From contig JABIHA010000018.1 in assembly GCA_018649885.1 (NCBI GenBank), positions 50,354 through 114,353 of the forward strand: DNA of 64,000 nt. Reading direction: 5' to 3'. The translations under genes were made by a program, and so were the position numbers. This DNA is from Bacteriovoracaceae bacterium (GTDB lineage Bacteria > Bdellovibrionota > Bacteriovoracia > Bacteriovoracales > Bacteriovoracaceae). Every line of letters begins with the position of its first letter. Position 1 is the stretch's first letter. The notes under the pieces are model-generated. The model saw only the letters and a list, made by a program, of their open reading frames with translations. It ran no database searches and was not told where the DNA came from. Below, in pieces: positions 60,171 through 64,000 of the stretch.

Positions 60171-61009
60171 ACGAAGATTTAGAGCTAGCTAGATTGATAC
60201 TTGAATCTACTAATCTCAAAGATAAGCTAATCTTTTTTGAACCCAAACCCACTATAACTGATGTACCCCAATATCTTTTGCCAGCCTTACCAGGTAGGAG
60301 CAAAAAACACAGTATTACCAACAAAAAAGCTAAGTTTCCCAAGAAGGGAACTTTAAAAGATCTTAGCCAAAGAGCAAAAGCACTACATTTCTTTGCCAAC
60401 CATGAACTTTTGGCCATTGAGATGATGGCCGCTGCGTACTTGATGTTTCCTCAAAAAACTAAAGAAGATCTTCTTTTTAAAAAAGGCTTAATCTCTACAC
60501 TCATTGATGAACAAAAACATTTTAAACTTTACGTAGAAAGAATAAATGAGTTGGGTGTTGAGTTTGGTGATTTCCCACTAGGTGGATTTTTTTGGAGCTT
60601 TATGCCAAAAATTAATTCGGTAGAAAGCTATTTGGCCTCAGTCTCTCTTACTTTTGAAGCCGCCAACCTAGACTTTGCCAAGTATTATATGAACCTGTTT
60701 CACGAACTAGGTGACACTAGTTCTGCAGATATTATGAATACTATTTATACTGATGAAATTGTCCACGTATCATTTGGTAGAAGTCATATGCAATTGCTTC
60801 ATTCAAATCAAAAATTATGGGATTCTTATATCGAGTACCTTCCGGAGCCTCTCACACCTGAGAGATCCAAGGGAATCGAAGTAGATATTGAGGCCAGGGT
60901 TAAAGCAGGTCTATCTGATCAGTTTATTAAAAATGTTCAAACTTATACAGATGATTTTCCTATTACCAAGAGAAAAGAGTGGAAACAAAACTCTACCGAG
61001 TCAATATAG
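60167..61009 (+). CDS. DUF455 ferritin-like protein
   Basis: 280 residues. Helices with the carboxylate/histidine pattern of a di-iron ferritin-like site are seen: FANHELLAIEMMAAAYL, LISTLIDEQKHFKLYVERI, LTFEAANLDFAKYYM and IYTDEIVHVSFG. These match DUF455, whose biochemical role is not known; members may oxygenate or hydroxylate a substrate. It is coupled to the SUV3-like gene upstream (4-nt overlap) and to the ATP-grasp-like gene downstream (31-nt overlap). Confidence 0.88.
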   Translation: MNEDLELARLILESTNLKDKLIFFEPKPTITDVPQYLLPALPGRSKKHSITNKKAKFPKKGTLKDLSQRAKALHFFANHELLAIEMMAAAYLMFPQKTKEDLLFKKGLISTLIDEQKHFKLYVERINELGVEFGDFPLGGFFWSFMPKINSVESYLASVSLTFEAANLDFAKYYMNLFHELGDTSSADIMNTIYTDEIVHVSFGRSHMQLLHSNQKLWDSYIEYLPEPLTPERSKGIEVDIEARVKAGLSDQFIKNVQTYTDDFPITKRKEWKQNSTESI

Positions 61010-61971
61010 ATTACGAAGCTGCTCTTGGTGATCCACAATACCAAAAAGACAGTGAGAAGTATCAAAAGCTATGCCGTGAATGGGAATGGATATTTTTATG
61101 GTGTGGGGACGCTGATCAAACCCTTGCAAGCTGTAGACAAAAAAAATACTCTGAAGACTATCTCGCATTTGTAAAGAAAATGAGGGGATTTATACCGGCC
61201 GTGGAATATAATGCTCTAAAATCAGAAAATTGGTGGGGGAAACTCCAAAATCTTAAGTTAGAGAAAACTCTGAACTCTAAGGTATTTTCTAGTAACTTAC
61301 TAAAAGAAATTGGGGTTGATATTCCAGGTTGTGGGATAGCTCATTCGGCTAAAGAGGCCCAGCAAATTTTAACTAGAGATTCCACCTCCGTTTTTAAAAA
61401 GAATCTATCTTTTTCAGGAAAAGGACATCTATTTATAGAAGATAAGCTCAAAATAGATGCTGAGCTTAGTAGGGGAGAGATGGTCTACAACCCTTGGTTT
61501 GAAAGGGTAAGTGACTTTAGTATCTTATTTAGGCCTATGGGGGAGAGACATCACTTCATCCAAAAAATTTCAAATCGCGGTAATTATCAGGGCTCCACTT
61601 ATTTAGAAAATCAACAGGCCTTAGCAGACCATCTGAAGTCTCAATTAATAAATGACAATATGATCAATTGGTATTTTGAAAAGATCGATCTAATTTACAA
61701 AAAAGTTCAAGGATTGAGTGGTATAGAAGATCCAATATTTGGCATTGATTCTTTTCTCTACAGGGAAAATGAAACTAGTAAGGTATTTCCAATGTGCGAG
61801 ATCAATTACAGAAGAAGTTTAAACGGTGTTTTATACTCGTTATCAAAAACATTTAACTCTTCCAAAAGTGTTTCCGCTCAAATTTATAGAAAAAGTGAGC
61901 AAAAGGGCCCAAGTGGAATAATAGTTTCACCTAAAGATAACCTTTTCACATACTACCTTCAGATCGCCTGA
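60979..61971 (+). CDS. ATP-grasp-like protein of unknown function
   Basis: 330 residues from a GTG inside the end of the DUF455 gene. No family is recognised with certainty, but the pattern VFKKNLSFSGKGHLFI (ATP-binding loop), GEMVYNPWFERVSDFSI and CEINYRRSLNGVLY (acidic ExN metal site) is that of ATP-grasp ligases, which join a carboxylate to an amine. Pairing with a DUF455 protein recurs elsewhere in my memory of bacterial genomes but I cannot quote a case. Joint synthesis of a modified peptide or small molecule is an inference. Confidence 0.7.
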   Translation: METKLYRVNIDYEAALGDPQYQKDSEKYQKLCREWEWIFLWCGDADQTLASCRQKKYSEDYLAFVKKMRGFIPAVEYNALKSENWWGKLQNLKLEKTLNSKVFSSNLLKEIGVDIPGCGIAHSAKEAQQILTRDSTSVFKKNLSFSGKGHLFIEDKLKIDAELSRGEMVYNPWFERVSDFSILFRPMGERHHFIQKISNRGNYQGSTYLENQQALADHLKSQLINDNMINWYFEKIDLIYKKVQGLSGIEDPIFGIDSFLYRENETSKVFPMCEINYRRSLNGVLYSLSKTFNSSKSVSAQIYRKSEQKGPSGIIVSPKDNLFTYYLQIA

Positions 61972-62026
61972 GTATTGGAACCTCGTTTGCAACCTACCTA
62001 GCTAAATAGAAATAACAAGGTATATA

Positions 62027-63274
62027 GTGGGAATTTTCAATAAATTTATAGGCAGGTGTCTAAAAACTAGTCAGTTTCTAGTATTTTCTTTGGCCGTGAT
62101 GGCTTCTTTTAGCACGCATGCGCTATCGCCCTTTGATTGGTTTGGAGAAAAAGATCCAGATAATATGTCCTCATTTCAAATTAGTATGGAGGTCTTAAAG
62201 ACCTTTTACGATGATAATGGTGATTATAGAGGGGTTGGAAGCACTATTGATGGCTCATATGCAAAAGTTGGATTGAGAGCAAACCTTGAGGCAATTTTAT
62301 TCCCAGATGATAAGGGGCGCTCGAAGGTGCATGTGTTTTGTTCTCCTTCAGTTGGACTAGAAAGTAACCCTGAAATAACCGCACATATCCACCTCATAAG
62401 AACCTTTGGCTGTGAAAAACCTGAGGATTATACGGGAAATTTTTTGACACTTGATCTTGGTATGATGGGTCCCGTTTATGGCCCTATTATGGCCGGTGGA
62501 AGCGTCAACTTTAGTCATGGCATTGATATGTTAAAATTGGTGCAAGGCCTGAGAGAAAGTGGATTTTATTATAGAAAATTTATATTTGAGCAGCCTCAAG
62601 TATTCTCGATTCTCCTGAGATCCATTGGAGGATATATAAAAAGCGGTGACCCCATCAAACAAATGTCAGCACTAGTTTTGACTTCTTTAATTGATGGTCT
62701 TACTGGCAGTAACCGTTTTGGGACCATGGTATTCAATCAATATAAAAATTTTATTTTTGAATATGAAAAGCTGGCAAATACACAAAGCTCTCCCACAAAA
62801 GAGATATTAAATAATGCTATAAGATCCCTTGAAGGTGTTAAAGATCAAATTCCACATACATTGCTTTTACTGAGATTCCTTTCTAACTCATTAACTGGAT
62901 GTGATGCTGCTACAATTAATCTTTCTGCAGGACTGACGACCCCAGTGCCTCAGGTAAAAGTATTTCTTACTTATTATTCAGAGTATAGCTCATTTGATTA
63001 CCAAGATAAATCTGATTGGTTTGAATTATCACAATTTTTGCTGGCTTCACGAACTGATAGGCTCTTCGCAGCTAAATTAGCAGTTGATATTTTCGGCAGG
63101 TGCATTAAGCCCATGGCCACAGACAAGTGGATTCGCTATCTCCAAACGTTCGAATTGGTAAAAGATAATGCAGGGACTACTGTGGATGAAGGCGTTGACA
63201 CTGTTAAGGCAATTCCAGGAACAGTTAAGGGCATTCCTAGAACTTTAAATGATACTCTTTTAAAATTTTTCTAG
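62027..63274 (+). CDS. Secreted protein of unknown function
   Basis: 415 residues from a GTG start with AAGG 7 nt upstream. Signal peptide FLVFSLAVMASFSTHALS. The mature part is helical with Gly-rich stretches (LGMMGPVYGPIMAGGSVNFS). No family recognised. Convergent with the acidic-repeat gene, 3 nt between the stops. Conserved Cys near FCSPS, FGCEKPE, GCDAA and GRCIKP suggest disulfides. Confidence 0.65.
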   Translation: MGIFNKFIGRCLKTSQFLVFSLAVMASFSTHALSPFDWFGEKDPDNMSSFQISMEVLKTFYDDNGDYRGVGSTIDGSYAKVGLRANLEAILFPDDKGRSKVHVFCSPSVGLESNPEITAHIHLIRTFGCEKPEDYTGNFLTLDLGMMGPVYGPIMAGGSVNFSHGIDMLKLVQGLRESGFYYRKFIFEQPQVFSILLRSIGGYIKSGDPIKQMSALVLTSLIDGLTGSNRFGTMVFNQYKNFIFEYEKLANTQSSPTKEILNNAIRSLEGVKDQIPHTLLLLRFLSNSLTGCDAATINLSAGLTTPVPQVKVFLTYYSEYSSFDYQDKSDWFELSQFLLASRTDRLFAAKLAVDIFGRCIKPMATDKWIRYLQTFELVKDNAGTTVDEGVDTVKAIPGTVKGIPRTLNDTLLKFF

Positions 63275-63277
63275 AAT

Positions 63278-64000
63278 TTATTTTCGACATCTCTTAGGTG
63301 AAGGCAAAATTTGGTCAATATTATTGGTCTGCATTTGAATGCAGTCAGTTGCTGTTTCGTATACTTGAATTTCTACACAAGCAGGTTTTCTTCCATTTTG
63401 CCTAGACCACTTTCTATTTTTCTCGCATCCGAAAAAGCTTTGTTTTCCAAGGCATGCCCAGTGTTTTCCGGCACAGTTGTATACTAGACCTCGGCCTTGA
63501 TCGTTATAGTTGGGTGGCTTTGTATAGGGAATAACAACTTGTGATTTTTCTTGTTTTTCAACTTCCCTTTCTAATATTCCTAGAAGATCGCTCACAGGGT
63601 CAGAGTTAGATCCAGGTTTACCAGCACTGCTTAGGACCCCACTATCTGCCTCATCTTCTTCCTCTTCTTCGTCCTCATCGTCATCACTATCTTTAGATGT
63701 TGCCTTGGCCACTTTAGGCTCGTCTTCATCCTCATCTTCATCGCCGTCATCATCACTATCTTTGGCCTTGGCCACTTTAGGTTCGTCTTCGTCTTCGTCC
63801 TCATCCTCATCTTCGTCGCCATCATCATCACTATCTTTGGCCTTGGCCACTTTAGGCTCGTCTTCGTCTTCATCCTCGTCTTCTTCTTCGTCCTCATCGT
63901 CATCACTATCTTTAGATGTTGCCTTGGCCACTTTAGGCTCGTCTTCATCCTCATCCTCGTCTTCATCCTCATCTTCATCTTCATCTTCATTTTTTACAAT
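63278..64000 (-). CDS. Acidic Asp/Glu-repeat protein, 5' end beyond the window
   Basis: The frame is open to the right edge; the residues IVKNEDEDEDE... are the first visible. An apparent start at 63931 is an internal GTG (in EPKVAKATSK) and should not be used. At least four repeats of the type EPKVAKA-(TS)KDSDDD(G/E)DEDED make up the N-terminal half. Asp spacing DSDDDGDEDE recalls calcium-binding DxDxDG loops. The C-terminal 110 residues are basic and Cys-rich (CAGKHWACLGKQSFFGCEKN, CVEIQVYETATDCIQ). Probably exported, but the signal would lie outside the window. Function unknown. Confidence 0.75.
   Translation of the reverse strand: MVKNEDEDEDEDEDEDEDEDEPKVAKATSKDSDDDEDEEEDEDEDEDEPKVAKAKDSDDDGDEDEDEDEDEDEPKVAKAKDSDDDGDEDEDEDEPKVAKATSKDSDDDEDEEEEEDEADSGVLSSAGKPGSNSDPVSDLLGILEREVEKQEKSQVVIPYTKPPNYNDQGRGLVYNCAGKHWACLGKQSFFGCEKNRKWSRQNGRKPACVEIQVYETATDCIQMQTNNIDQILPSPKRCRK

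Overview
The window is an AT-rich stretch of a bacterial chromosome. Gene content suggests a Gram-negative member of the Bdellovibrionota, most likely the Bacteriovorax/Halobacteriovorax group: many secreted proteins with no recognisable family, an mglA-less but predator-like housekeeping set, SUV3-type helicase, DUF455 ferritin-like protein, REC-TPR regulator, and low-GC coding bias. This assignment is inference from the sequence alone; no marker gene was compared to a database. 

Layout. 1-2117: the N-terminal part of a SWIM/SNF2 helicase that runs off the left edge. 2.3-6.8 kb: the macromolecular synthesis cluster trmB-dnaG-rpoD, read leftwards. 6.9-12.1 kb: small unknown proteins, a REC-TPR regulator, a possible PilZ-like protein and a coupled pair of secreted or outer-membrane proteins. 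12.2-17.5 kb: rightward housekeeping run of site-2 protease, trpS, scpA, scpB (with unusual acidic repeat extensions) and an rluB/rsuA pseudouridine synthase. 17.5-19.5 kb: a secreted ankyrin-type protein split by a nine-A run, and a small unknown protein. 

19.7-28.1 kb: an 8.4-kb integrated element in the initiator tRNA-fMet gene, bounded by 58-bp perfect direct repeats that begin at the anticodon loop. It carries tyrosine integrase, AlpA-like HTH, P4-type helicase, an iteron-like array, a TerS-like HTH protein, an XRE regulator with twin palindromic operators, a small membrane protein, a serine recombinase, an RHH protein, an AlbA_2/Schlafen-type ATPase and unknown proteins, but no capsid, tail or conjugation gene. 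The order int-alpA-rep-terS resembles phage-inducible chromosomal islands and P4-like satellites, so this is the best candidate here for an undescribed system. 

28.2-64 kb: chromosomal genes again. They include an IorAB-type molybdenum hydroxylase, two glycosyltransferases, an acyl-CoA dehydrogenase, a histidine kinase/response regulator pair next to a DsbA-like lipoprotein (followed by a possible sRNA with an anti-Shine-Dalgarno loop), an RlmL-like methyltransferase with a ThrB-like kinase, ahcY, rpiB, a 32-residue basic protein, a DtxR-type regulator, an M3 peptidase with a Fur-box-like site, a GT39 glycosyltransferase, SDR and HAD enzymes, an M28 peptidase, and an overlapping trio of SUV3-like helicase, DUF455 protein and ATP-grasp-like protein. 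The right edge cuts a strongly acidic repeat protein.
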